From a virus, in the IMG/VR virus record IMGVR_UViG_3300021962_007571, positions 19,526 to 83,525 of that record: a DNA stretch of 64,000 bases. The stretch is one strand, 5' to 3'. Of the stretch, positions 36,152 to 43,661 are shown piece by piece. Below the pieces are notes generated by a model. The model ran no database searches. It worked only from the letters and a program-made list of their open reading frames with translations, and was not told where the DNA came from. The stretch's first letter is position 1. The number at the start of each line of letters is the position of its first letter. The position numbers and the translations under genes were made by a program.

Positions 36152-36158
36152 TATTTAT
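36152..36158 (+). promoter_or_regulatory. candidate phage late promoter (TATTTAT)
   Basis: TATTTAT (within ATATTTATTA) 15 bases before the ATG at 36174. Confidence 0.45.
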
Positions 36159-36173
36159 TAGTAAAAAGAATAA

Positions 36174-37712
36174 ATGTCAACTCACAGGTCATATTTTAGC
36201 AAAAACAATACGATTATTAGTGATTCACTATCTAATACGGGTAGAAATCCTATAACTGATTTATATTTTGGGTCTGCGGTGGATACTATCGCCCCAAATG
36301 GATATACTAGATTTATATTTGATTTAGATTTATCACAACTATTTGAAAAAATCTTAAACGGAACAATTACTACCGAATGTGTTAATAATATGACACATAC
36401 TTTAACTATGACTAACACAATTCGTTTTGACGAAGATTTGTTAAATAGTTATAATTCAGACCAAAGAAGAAGAGCAAGTTCTTTTGATTTACTTCTATTT
36501 AGAATTCCTGAGACTTGTTCACCTACAACAGGTACTACAACAACAACTACACAATCTTGTAATCCATTACCACAAACTTGGGATGAGGGTGTTGGTTATG
36601 ATTATAATAACACTAGAAAAGCCGTTAATACAAGTATTGGGACATCAGTTAGTAGTGCTCCATTAATTGACAATGAATATTCGACAAGACCATCTAATTG
36701 GTTCCAAACCGATAATTTAAATTTATGGTCTGAACCTGGTATGTATTCAAATACCAATACATCACCATTTGTTAATTATAATGATTTACATATTGTTGAT
36801 ATTCAACATTTTGATAAAGGTAATGAAGACATTAATTTTGATATGAGTTCAGAAATTAATGGAATTATTGATGGTACAATTACAGGTGTAACAGGATGGG
36901 GTATAGCGTATAGACCTGATTTTGAATTAATCACGGGATTAACATCTAACTATAGTGTGTCTTTCTTTACAAGACATACCCAAACTTTCTATGAACCTTA
37001 TTTACTAACAACATATGATGATTTAGTTCAAGATGATAGAAATCTGTTTGTAGAAAAAACGATAAATAAACTTTATTTATTTGCTTACGTTGATGGGGAT
37101 TTAGTTAATTTAGATTCTAATCCATCGGTTTCAATCTTAGACCCTAATGGTGACCCTATTCCGTCATTGACTAATCTACCTACCTGCCCAAGAACAAAAG
37201 GTGTGTACGAAGTTGTAATACCTCCTATGAGTGGTTATAACACTCCTTGTCAATTCACAGATGTATGGTCTAATGTAGTTTATAACGGTGTGACATTACC
37301 TAATGTAGAAAACGAATTTACTCTACAGACATATAAAAATAGAATGATAATAGGTCCACAATCTAAAGAACCTGAAGTATTTGGTTTTGATTTTTATGGT
37401 ATTAAACAAGATGAGAAAATATTAAATACCGAATCAAGAAAAGTTGGTGTGTCAATTAAGAAGGCATACACAACAAAACACTTACTTCAAAATGTAGATG
37501 CTTATTATCGAGTTTATGTAAGAGAAGGAAATACAGAAGTCCAAGTTCAAGACTGGACTAAAATTAATAGAACTCCTAATGAATATTATTTTATTTTTGA
37601 CACTGTCGATAAAATACCTAATGAATATTATATTGATATAAAAGTTAATACTAGTGGAGAAACTGACGTTTATAAAAGAACAATTAAATTTATGATAGTC
37701 AACAAAAAATAA
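36174..37712 (+). CDS. unknown tail/baseplate-associated structural protein
   Basis: 512 residues, beta-rich, Asn/Thr-rich, with a short Thr-run linker (TTGTTTTTTQSC, ~120) like those of the fibre proteins. The C-terminal ~90 residues look like an immunoglobulin-like strand set (YYRVYVREG, YYIDIKVNTSGETDVYKR). Starts a unit under a TATTTAT motif; followed by two related Cys-rich genes. Confidence 0.6.
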   Translation: MSTHRSYFSKNNTIISDSLSNTGRNPITDLYFGSAVDTIAPNGYTRFIFDLDLSQLFEKILNGTITTECVNNMTHTLTMTNTIRFDEDLLNSYNSDQRRRASSFDLLLFRIPETCSPTTGTTTTTTQSCNPLPQTWDEGVGYDYNNTRKAVNTSIGTSVSSAPLIDNEYSTRPSNWFQTDNLNLWSEPGMYSNTNTSPFVNYNDLHIVDIQHFDKGNEDINFDMSSEINGIIDGTITGVTGWGIAYRPDFELITGLTSNYSVSFFTRHTQTFYEPYLLTTYDDLVQDDRNLFVEKTINKLYLFAYVDGDLVNLDSNPSVSILDPNGDPIPSLTNLPTCPRTKGVYEVVIPPMSGYNTPCQFTDVWSNVVYNGVTLPNVENEFTLQTYKNRMIIGPQSKEPEVFGFDFYGIKQDEKILNTESRKVGVSIKKAYTTKHLLQNVDAYYRVYVREGNTEVQVQDWTKINRTPNEYYFIFDTVDKIPNEYYIDIKVNTSGETDVYKRTIKFMIVNKK

Positions 37713-37727
37713 ACATAAAAAAAGAAA

Positions 37728-37734
37728 TATTTAT
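37728..37734 (+). promoter_or_regulatory. candidate phage late promoter (TATTTAT)
   Basis: TATTTAT (within ATATTTATAA) 11 bases before the 58-residue gene at 37746. Confidence 0.45.
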
Positions 37735-37745
37735 AAATAAAAATT

Positions 37746-37922
37746 ATGTCAATATCAGCAGGAACTTACGATTACACAGTTTGTACTATATGTAGTAGTG
37801 GAGATACTGAAACTGCAATCTCAGTTGAGGTACCTCATCCATCATATACTAATGATAAAGGTGAAACTGTAATACAAACTCAAATGGTAACATTAGGAGG
37901 ATTAAACGGATTAAATAACTAA
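37746..37922 (+). CDS. mini-protein duplicating the C-terminal module of the next gene
   Basis: 58 residues beginning MSISAGTYDYTVCTIC and ending GGLNGLNN. It is nearly identical to the last ~57 residues of the protein encoded at 37931-38554, and the DNA is also closely similar (for example GAGGTACCTCATCCATCA in both). It has its own ATG, stop and TATTTAT motif, so it is probably expressed as a stand-alone structural module. It conserves the C-x-x-C pair. Confidence 0.75.
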   Translation: MSISAGTYDYTVCTICSSGDTETAISVEVPHPSYTNDKGETVIQTQMVTLGGLNGLNN

Positions 37923-37930
37923 AAAATAAA

Positions 37931-38554
37931 ATGCCAAATTATAATATAAATCAATGCTTAACTAATACTCAGTATGTTGTTTCTGCGAGTACATTAACTC
38001 TTGGAGAAACTATAGGGTTTTTTATTGGAGAAGAACCGTTATGTGGAGTAGTTGGGGATGTAACAAGTAATTCCCCAACCCCACTTTCTTTTTATAATGG
38101 AGATACTTTTTCAGATTGTTGTGAATGCTTGAGTGCAGTAACAGATTCTTTAAATTTTAGATTTATATCTTGTGATACTTCTAGAGAAATTGATATAGAG
38201 GCAACTAATTTTTGTCGTGAATATGGAATACCGTTAACAGGTAAGTTTTATGAAATACAATACGGGTCTGAATCACCATTTTGTGCAGTATTTACCGAAT
38301 TAACTCCGACAGGTCAAACTAACTATTTTTACGTTGGCGGTCCTTTTAATGATTGTAAAAATTGCCAAACTGAAATACCGACAATATCCGCAGGAACTTA
38401 CGACTACACTGTTTGTGTGATATGTGACGATGGAAGTACTGAAACCGCAGTTACAGTTGAGGTACCTCATCCATCATATACTAACGGTTATGGTCAAACT
38501 GTAATACAAACTCAAATGGTAACATTAGGAGGGTTTAATGGATTAAACAGTTAA
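37931..38554 (+). CDS. Cys-rich repeat structural protein
   Basis: 207 residues composed of two related ~75-residue modules (each with a G-x-E/S-x-P-x-C core and a closing F-x-D-C-x-x-C) followed by a C-terminal module duplicated in the preceding mini-gene. No signal peptide or enzyme motif. Probably a small decoration, fibre or baseplate protein; the Cys pairs may form disulfides outside the cell or bind metal. Confidence 0.65.
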   Translation: MPNYNINQCLTNTQYVVSASTLTLGETIGFFIGEEPLCGVVGDVTSNSPTPLSFYNGDTFSDCCECLSAVTDSLNFRFISCDTSREIDIEATNFCREYGIPLTGKFYEIQYGSESPFCAVFTELTPTGQTNYFYVGGPFNDCKNCQTEIPTISAGTYDYTVCVICDDGSTETAVTVEVPHPSYTNGYGQTVIQTQMVTLGGFNGLNS

Positions 38555-38574
38555 AATAAAATACAAAATATAAA

Positions 38575-39066
38575 ATGAAAAAAGTTTTTAAATTAAAAGA
38601 GTCTGAATTAATAAAGATAATTGAGAAGGTTGTTAAAGAACAAACTGATGAAAGGTATATGTTCTTTAGTAACTTAGAACAAATTCAAAGACAAATGGGT
38701 TTGTTGTTAGATTTAAACCACGACCAAGTTAGTGAAATTTTAGAAAATGGTCACGATTGGGCTCAAGACCATATTGCCACCGCAAAAGAATCTATTGACC
38801 AAGTATTTGATTTCTTAATGAATGAAACTAAGAGTTTCCATAAAATGGGAGATGAATTAGGTACCGCACCAAAAGAAGACCAATTGGTTATGGGTGAAGG
38901 TAAGAAAAAAGCAGGTACTAAATTATGTAGTAGAGGTAAATCAGCCGCTAAATCTAAATTTAAAGTTTATCCTTCGGCTTATGCTAACGGATATGCGGTA
39001 CAAGTCTGTAAAGGAAGTATGCCAGGATTAGATGGTAAAAAACGATGTTCACCACCTTATTGTTAA
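38575..39066 (+). CDS. unknown protein, 163 residues, with basic Cys-containing C-terminus
   Basis: Begins with an amphipathic helix (KESELIKIIEKVVKEQ) resembling the targeting helices of other small proteins here. The C-terminus (LCSRGKSAAKSKFKVYPSAYANGYAVQVCKG) contains the K-x-K-V-x-P-S-A-Y-A motif seen in small phage proteins. No function known to me. Ends 6 bases before a bidirectional terminator. Confidence 0.65.
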   Translation: MKKVFKLKESELIKIIEKVVKEQTDERYMFFSNLEQIQRQMGLLLDLNHDQVSEILENGHDWAQDHIATAKESIDQVFDFLMNETKSFHKMGDELGTAPKEDQLVMGEGKKKAGTKLCSRGKSAAKSKFKVYPSAYANGYAVQVCKGSMPGLDGKKRCSPPYC

Positions 39067-39072
39067 TAAAAT

Positions 39073-39100
39073 AAAAAACCCTCATTACTGAGGGTTTTTT
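39073..39100. terminator. bidirectional intrinsic terminator
   Basis: 12-bp stem AAAAAACCCTCA/TGAGGGTTTTTT with a 4-base loop between convergent genes ending at 39066 (+) and 39101 (-). Confidence 0.9.
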
Positions 39101-39529
39101 TTATTCTTCAATACTTACAACTTCTAAGTCAAAAATCAATTTTTTACCTGCTAAAGGATGATTTCCATCGATTACCACAGTTTCTTCTTTGATTTCAATA
39201 ACCTTAACGTTAATTGGACCCATAGGACCCATACCTTGTAACATTTGGCCTTCTTGAATATCTTCAGGTACTTGATTTCTTGGTATTTCAATAACCATTT
39301 CAGGTCTTGGTTCTCCGTAAGCTTCAGTATGTTCAAGTTCGATTGTTTTAGTTTCTCCTTCGGACATATCAATTAATCCTTTTTCAAAACCAGCAATTAA
39401 TTGACCTTCCCCTAATTTTACCGTTAAAGGTTCTCTACCTTCAACTAATGATGAATCAAACACTGAACCATCTTCCAATTTACCAGTGTAGTTCACACTA
39501 ACGGTATCTCCGTTTTTAATTTTTTTCAT
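39101..39529 (-). CDS. FKBP-type peptidyl-prolyl isomerase, SlyD-like
   Basis: From the internal Met at 39529 the protein begins MKKIKNGDTVSVNYTGKLEDG and shows the FKBP core (VFDSS, REPLTVKLGEGQLIAGFEKGLIDMSEGE) split by an inserted IF domain (~70-120), then GNHPLAGKKLIFDLEVVSIE: the SlyD layout. It would speed proline isomerisation and act as a chaperone in the cytoplasm. The 21 codons upstream of this Met do not look like protein. SlyD-like proteins are normally bacterial; here possibly used for virion protein folding. The His-rich metal tail of E. coli SlyD is absent. Confidence 0.9.
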   Translation of the reverse strand: MKKIKNGDTVSVNYTGKLEDGSVFDSSLVEGREPLTVKLGEGQLIAGFEKGLIDMSEGETKTIELEHTEAYGEPRPEMVIEIPRNQVPEDIQEGQMLQGMGPMGPINVKVIEIKEETVVIDGNHPLAGKKLIFDLEVVSIEE

Positions 39530-39624
39530 AATATTTGTTTTATATGATAAAATATAGGAAGAAAATATTTCGATATCAATACCTAAAAACAAAAAAAAAC
39601 CTTGTCTAATCTAAAAATTCTATA

Positions 39625-39632
39625 TATATTTG
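39625..39632 (+). promoter_or_regulatory. host-type promoter (TTG-N20-TATATTTG)
   Basis: TATATTTG with TTG at 39602-39604, spacer 20 bases, matching the Bacteroidetes consensus. Drives the gene at 39657. Confidence 0.75.
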
Positions 39633-39656
39633 TATAATTAATTAACACACAAGAAA

Positions 39657-40073
39657 ATGTTTTTACTAACTAAAAAAAGTAGAATGAGATTTATGGTCAG
39701 ACTACGTAGATTCTTTAAAAAACTATCGATTAAAATTGATGGTGGTGAATCTAAACTTGACGATATTCAAATTGAATCAATTAATATCGTCAGAAAGATG
39801 ATGATTAAGCCCGATGCTACTTTATTAATTGCCCCAATATCTTCAATATGTTATATTGAGTGGAAACATTATTTTATTAGGTTTGGTGATTCGGCATTAA
39901 CAATTACTAATGGTAAATTTTCATATTACATATGGTTACCATCAAGGTCTATAGAACAACTAAGGGAAAATTTTTACCGCAATGTTGAGCTACGTAGAAA
40001 AAATATGGAAGTTAAATACGATAGGAGAACTTTAGAAAATATGAAATCAATCTCAGACGAGGTTAGAAAATAA
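39657..40073 (+). CDS. unknown basic protein, 138 residues, under a host-type promoter
   Basis: Basic N-terminus (KKSRMRFMVRLRRFFKKL), then a probably mixed alpha/beta region with CYIEWKHYFIRFGDSALTITNG. No known domain. It has its own TAnnTTTG promoter and terminator, so it is a single-gene unit, expected to be expressed early. A host-directed role is likely but unproven. Confidence 0.65.
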   Translation: MFLLTKKSRMRFMVRLRRFFKKLSIKIDGGESKLDDIQIESINIVRKMMIKPDATLLIAPISSICYIEWKHYFIRFGDSALTITNGKFSYYIWLPSRSIEQLRENFYRNVELRRKNMEVKYDRRTLENMKSISDEVRK

Positions 40074-41039
40074 TTACTTATTCTTAATCACTTCAGTTAT
40101 AACATCTTTTAAGAGTCTTGAGAAAGACTCTTTTTTTGTTTTATAACTAACCATTTTAGGTTTATTACCCGTACCTGATTTGTTATGTGTTTTTTCTACC
40201 CTTCTTTTTTGCTGACAAGCTGATTTTTTTTGAGAGTCACTCATTTTACCCGCAACTCCCGCGGCTCTACATTTTGGGTATCCTTTACTTGATGCGTCAG
40301 GTCTGCCACAGGGAGGATGTTTACCATCTTTATCTTTTCTACATATATTAACCCAAGGACCTTTAGGTTGTTTACTACCTTTTGGTTTTTTCTTAGTACC
40401 AAACCAAACCCCTAAATCTTCAACAACTGTATTTTCGGTAATTTCAACCCACTCACTTACAGTATGTACATCGTGAACATCTCGTTCATAACTTCCGTTA
40501 GAATCTTTTTCCCAAACACCAATAACTGTTTTAATATTATTTTTCAATGTTTTCTGCTTACTTTTTTTATTTATTTTATGTTTTGAATGTTCTTTAAATG
40601 GACCCAATTCACTATCAGACCATTTTTTTAAACCTATTTCAATTGGGGCTGAGTAAGGTCCCGAAGTTACTGTAGAACTAATTTCGTTAATTTTTTTGTT
40701 TCTACCAGGTGTCGGATTAATAATATCTCCATCATCGTCATTTTGAATAGGATGATTTTTAGAATAATTAGAACTCTGTTTAGCTTTCTTTTCAATCTTT
40801 TTTATAACCTTTTTAGGTTCGTCCATAGTCCCATCATAACTATCCACCGCCAATAAAGGACTAAAATATTTTGAAACGGGCTCATTAAAAGGGTTTAATT
40901 GACTTTTATCAAATATTTTTTTACCTAATCGTAATGGTGCAATATATGAACCCCTTCCCGCAGAATCTGAGGTAGCCTCATTTATTGGTTTTTTAAAGTA
41001 CCAATTTCTAACATCTTCTTCAAGTCTATCTCTATACAT
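40074..41039 (-). CDS. DUF5872-like basic protein with predicted protease-processed N-terminus
   Basis: 321 residues, highly basic. Residues ~220-290 match the DUF5872-type pattern: GPWVNICRKDKDGKHPPCGRPDASSKGYPKCR and KMSDSQKKSACQQKRR. The N-terminus reads YFKKPINE followed by ATSDSAG; I-N-E/A equals the predicted cleavage site of the major capsid protein (FLINE/A), so this may be an internal head protein. The C-terminal helix RLLKDVITEVIKNK recurs in other proteins here. A TATTTAT motif lies 27 bases upstream. Confidence 0.65.
   Translation of the reverse strand: MYRDRLEEDVRNWYFKKPINEATSDSAGRGSYIAPLRLGKKIFDKSQLNPFNEPVSKYFSPLLAVDSYDGTMDEPKKVIKKIEKKAKQSSNYSKNHPIQNDDDGDIINPTPGRNKKINEISSTVTSGPYSAPIEIGLKKWSDSELGPFKEHSKHKINKKSKQKTLKNNIKTVIGVWEKDSNGSYERDVHDVHTVSEWVEITENTVVEDLGVWFGTKKKPKGSKQPKGPWVNICRKDKDGKHPPCGRPDASSKGYPKCRAAGVAGKMSDSQKKSACQQKRRVEKTHNKSGTGNKPKMVSYKTKKESFSRLLKDVITEVIKNK
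40111..40137 (+). terminator. intrinsic terminator inside the convergent gene
   Basis: AAGAGTC/GACTCTT stem, 8-base loop and a T7 run on the plus strand. It ends the transcript of the gene at 39657-40073 while lying inside the C-terminal codons of the opposite gene. Confidence 0.8.
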
Positions 41040-41066
41040 TTATAAAAAAAATTTGTATTATTATCT

Positions 41067-41073
41067 ATAAATA
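41067..41073 (-). promoter_or_regulatory. candidate phage late promoter (TATTTAT)
   Basis: Minus-strand TATTTAT 27 bases before the ATG at 41039. Confidence 0.4.
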
Positions 41074-41081
41074 TTTGATTT

Positions 41082-41336
41082 ATGGAAAACACTCAAGAAA
41101 ACTTAAAAGAACCTATGGGGTTTCTTTTTGACAGTATAGCATATTACAATATTGAAGACTTGGAAAAGTTTGTAACTGATATGACACCTGACCAAGCTCT
41201 TTACTGTGTCATACAAGCCTCAAAATCGGCTTACTCTAAAAACATTTTTGAATTAGAGGAATCTGAAGTTTTATCTAAAGCAATTAGAAAATTATCAATA
41301 CCTAATGTCATTGAAGATGCACCTGTTGAAGAATAG
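41082..41336 (+). CDS. unknown acidic protein, 84 residues
   Basis: Small acidic helical protein (FDSIAYYNIEDLEKFVTDMTPDQALY). No motif recognised. It overlaps the start of the methylglyoxal synthase gene by up to 32 bases, so the two are coupled. A weak -7-like AATATTTG (41070-41077) lies upstream but has no well-placed -33 box. Confidence 0.6.
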   Translation: MENTQENLKEPMGFLFDSIAYYNIEDLEKFVTDMTPDQALYCVIQASKSAYSKNIFELEESEVLSKAIRKLSIPNVIEDAPVEE

Positions 41337-41718
41337 AATTAAGATTGCGGTTATTGCCCACGATGGTAAAAAGGCTGATATGGTTTCATTTATTATGAAA
41401 CGATTAGATTTTTTCACCTCTGAAAATGTTGAAGTTATTGCCACAGGTACTACAGGTAAACATTTGATTCACGCAGGGCTAAGTAAAGTCCATACTGTTT
41501 TAAGTGGTCCTATGGGTGGAGATGCTCAAATTGCGTCTATGATTACTGAGGGTAAGATTGATGCCGTAATATTTTTTATAGACCCTTTAGAAGTACACCC
41601 ACACCAAGTAGACGTTAGTATGTTATTAAGAATTTGTAATGTCCACGACATTCCGCTAGCAACTAATTATAAAACAGGTAAGATGGTTATTGATTGTTTG
41701 GAAAGTTTTCCAAAATAA
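41305..41718 (+). CDS. mgsA: methylglyoxal synthase
   Basis: Converts dihydroxyacetone phosphate to methylglyoxal and phosphate, bypassing lower glycolysis. All catalytic segments of the enzyme are present: IAHDGKKADM (H19, D20), IATGTTG, LSGPMGGDAQI (D73, the general base) and IFFIDPLEVHPHQVDV (D93, H100, D103), with PLATN near the end. Length fits the family (~130-150). The start may be ATG 41305 or ATG 41317; both overlap the upstream gene. IAHDGKKADM resembles Bacteroidetes versions, suggesting acquisition from a host. It would let the phage free phosphate or disturb host carbon flow. Confidence 0.95.
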   Translation: MSLKMHLLKNRIKIAVIAHDGKKADMVSFIMKRLDFFTSENVEVIATGTTGKHLIHAGLSKVHTVLSGPMGGDAQIASMITEGKIDAVIFFIDPLEVHPHQVDVSMLLRICNVHDIPLATNYKTGKMVIDCLESFPK

Positions 41719-41743
41719 ATAATTTTATTTAAAAAAAAAGTTG

Positions 41744-41751
41744 TATATTTG
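41744..41751 (+). promoter_or_regulatory. host-type promoter -7 element (TATATTTG)
   Basis: TATATTTG 23 bases before the lipoprotein ATG. No clean TTTG/TTG at -33, only a T-rich stretch, so the match is partial. Confidence 0.55.
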
Positions 41752-41774
41752 TATTGTAATTAAACGTAAACAAT

Positions 41775-42002
41775 ATGAAAAACTTAGTATTAGTAATCTT
41801 ATCAGTAATCTTCTTATCTTCTTGCGCTACACAAATCCAACTTGCCGACGGACGAAAAGTTTCTAAAAGAGAACACAAAAAAATGTTGGAGAAGGCTTGG
41901 AACGAAAGTTTTGGTAAAATGTCAGACCAAGAAAAAGACTTGATTTACAGTGTTCCTGTTATCGTAGACACTATGACCGTGGTTCCAGATACTATTAAGT
42001 AG
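41775..42002 (+). CDS. small lipoprotein
   Basis: 75 residues with a type II signal peptide: KN followed by a hydrophobic core (LVLVILSVIFLSS) and the lipidated C17 in LSSC. The mature part is small and charged (KREHKKMLEKAWNES). Expected in the periplasm-facing or outer membrane. A host-type promoter just upstream suggests early expression; phage lipoproteins of this kind sometimes block superinfection, an inference here. Its end overlaps the convergent gene by 8 bases. Confidence 0.8.
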   Translation: MKNLVLVILSVIFLSSCATQIQLADGRKVSKREHKKMLEKAWNESFGKMSDQEKDLIYSVPVIVDTMTVVPDTIK

Positions 42003-43467
42003 TTGGTTTTTGGAATATAATGTGTTGACCTGTTTTATACATTTTTCCATTATAACCAGCATCTTTTAATAAAGTGTAAGAACCATCAGTATTAGGAGTT
42101 TTACCAAAAAACCCACCATTAATAAATTTGTCAGTTGCAACTTTAACAGAATCGTTGTTAGTTGTATTAACAATAATTGGTTTGATGACTATTGTAGACG
42201 TTTCAGTTTTTGGAATAACTTTAAGTTTATCCCCAGCAAACCATTCAGTATTTGTTGGGGTGTGTTTAAAGTATTTTAATACAATGTATGTTCCATCAGA
42301 CTCTGGTTTTTTATTAATAATACCATTTTCAATATAGAAATTAGTGGTTTTTTCAGGATTTAACATTTCTAATTTTTTAACGTTACCTGTTAGTTTTGGT
42401 AAATTTTTATTTGAAGGACTGTCAACTTTAGTCGGTTGACCACTATCAACCCCTTTTTTCTTTAAATTACCACAATTATCCAATTCCAATATTTTAATAT
42501 CACCTGTAACACCTCTACCAATAGCGGGAGTACACTGATGAAATAAAACTGTATTACCTTTACTTATTCTAACTTCAGGTCTATCGGAGTGACAATCTGA
42601 AGGGGACAAACATTGTAAACTAATTACAATATCTTTACTTTCATTACCTATTATCGCCTTTGCTTTGGCATCATCCACAACTAATTTTCCACTTGTTCTA
42701 TCACCACCAATTGGAGGATTTTTCTCTCCGTTATTTAAATTTGCCTTACCAATTGAAACTCCATTTAATTTAACATCAAACAATGCAACATCACAATCGT
42801 GGTCCCCTCTACAACTAAATGGTCTACCATCAGTACCTATTGATGGTTGTGAAGATTTATCTTTTTTGTACATAACCTCAACAGTTAGTCCTATAATACA
42901 TTCCTCAGGTGGTTTAATAGCTAAAATTACTTTAACATATCTTTCTTTATCGTAATCAGGATTATTCTTATTACTTTGACCCTTAACATATTTAGTATTA
43001 CCTAATATAAGTTCTGATGGTTCAAATATTGGCATTTCACTAATAACATTTTGAGATTTTAAACTTGAAAAATATTGTTTTAAATAATTTTTCATAGTTT
43101 CGGCTCTTAATCTTGATAACTCTAAAGGTTTTAAAGATTTTTCTTCTGTAAAATCTTCGGACTTACCTGTTGACGGGTATTTTTCTCTATCATAATTTGT
43201 TACTTGAGATTCACTAGCGATAACTTTAACGTAAGTAATTCTACCTTTATTATTTCTTAAAAAATTTGCAGCTCCTTCTAAATCAGACTTTAATTTTTTT
43301 TCATCTTTCTTAGAAAACCCTGAATATTTCCCATCATCAAAAAATGATTGTCCTGACATAGTATATTCATTTTTACCAGCAGGAGTTACTTGTTCAACAA
43401 TATCATATAAAGATAATATTCCTATTCTCTCTTCTTCGGTTATTAATAATTTTCTTCTACAAGACAT
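41995..43467 (-). CDS. large protein with OmpA-like segment, probably virion-associated
   Basis: 490 residues. N-terminus RRKLLITEEERIGIL (I-T-E processing pattern). Residues ~70-180 resemble an OmpA C-terminal (peptidoglycan-binding) fold: ITYVKVIASES, PLELSRLRAETMKNYL and RYVKVILAI. The middle has Cys pairs (SCRGDHDCDV) and a beta-rich jelly-roll-like part; the C-terminus carries two similar ~50-residue units (INKKPESDGTYIVLKYF and FGKTPNTDGSYTLLKD). May bind cell wall during infection; uncertain. Confidence 0.6.
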   Translation of the reverse strand: MSCRRKLLITEEERIGILSLYDIVEQVTPAGKNEYTMSGQSFFDDGKYSGFSKKDEKKLKSDLEGAANFLRNNKGRITYVKVIASESQVTNYDREKYPSTGKSEDFTEEKSLKPLELSRLRAETMKNYLKQYFSSLKSQNVISEMPIFEPSELILGNTKYVKGQSNKNNPDYDKERYVKVILAIKPPEECIIGLTVEVMYKKDKSSQPSIGTDGRPFSCRGDHDCDVALFDVKLNGVSIGKANLNNGEKNPPIGGDRTSGKLVVDDAKAKAIIGNESKDIVISLQCLSPSDCHSDRPEVRISKGNTVLFHQCTPAIGRGVTGDIKILELDNCGNLKKKGVDSGQPTKVDSPSNKNLPKLTGNVKKLEMLNPEKTTNFYIENGIINKKPESDGTYIVLKYFKHTPTNTEWFAGDKLKVIPKTETSTIVIKPIIVNTTNNDSVKVATDKFINGGFFGKTPNTDGSYTLLKDAGYNGKMYKTGQHIIFQKPTT

Positions 43468-43485
43468 TCAAATAATATTTATTAT

Positions 43486-43492
43486 ATAAATA
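43486..43492 (-). promoter_or_regulatory. candidate phage late promoter (TATTTAT)
   Basis: Minus-strand TATTTAT 18 bases before the ATG at 43467. Confidence 0.45.
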
Positions 43493-43536
43493 GTTTAAAT
43501 TTTTAAAATACTTTTGGCAGATTAAATAATCCGCCG

Positions 43537-43544
43537 TATATTTG
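43537..43544 (+). promoter_or_regulatory. host-type promoter (TTTG-N20-TATATTTG) of a small RNA
   Basis: TATATTTG with TTTG at 43513-43516, spacer 20 bases. Predicted start near 43549-43551. Confidence 0.8.
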
Positions 43545-43549
43545 TATTG

Positions 43550-43661
43550 TGATTGAGGGAAACGATTTAGATACAAATAAATCAATCATAGTTGTTGAGT
43601 CGAAAGAAGCTCAATTAGGACGGAGAAGGAACGATTTAGATACAACCCTCCGTCTTTTTTT
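43550..43661 (+). ncRNA. candidate phage small RNA, ~110 nt, with duplicated 16-nt motif
   Basis: A compact unit: a host-type promoter immediately upstream, three possible hairpins and an intrinsic terminator. Hairpin 1 pairs TGATTGA (43550-43556) with TCAATCA (43582-43588). Hairpin 2 is TTGAGT-C(GAAA)G-(AA)-GCTCAA (43595-43614), closed by a GNRA tetraloop. Hairpin 3 is GACGGAG/CTCCGTC (43619-43654) plus T7. The 16-nt AACGATTTAGATACAA occurs at 43561-43576 and 43630-43645 and lies in the loops of hairpins 1 and 3. An alternative pairing GATTTA/TAAATC competes with hairpin 1. Function unknown: antisense RNA or a decoy for a protein or RNA. Confidence 0.65.
43619..43661 (+). terminator. intrinsic terminator of the small RNA
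   Basis: GACGGAG (43619-43625) pairs with CTCCGTC (43648-43654), extended by GG/CC across an AA bulge, and is followed by seven T. The loop carries the second copy of the 16-nt motif. Confidence 0.8.

Noticed and set aside
39530-39592. 21-residue N-terminal extension of the FKBP
   Set aside because: Starting at 39592 adds residues unlike FKBP; MKKIKNGDTV at 39529 is the usual start.
41070-41077. Host-type promoter AATATTTG before the gene at 41082
   Set aside because: First base departs from the consensus and the only TTTG upstream is 14 bases away, outside the allowed spacing.
43561-43645. CsrA/RsmA-type sponge RNA reading of the GGA-containing loops
   Set aside because: Loops contain GGA-like sequences, but Bacteroidetes generally lack CsrA and the shared motif is longer than a CsrA site.
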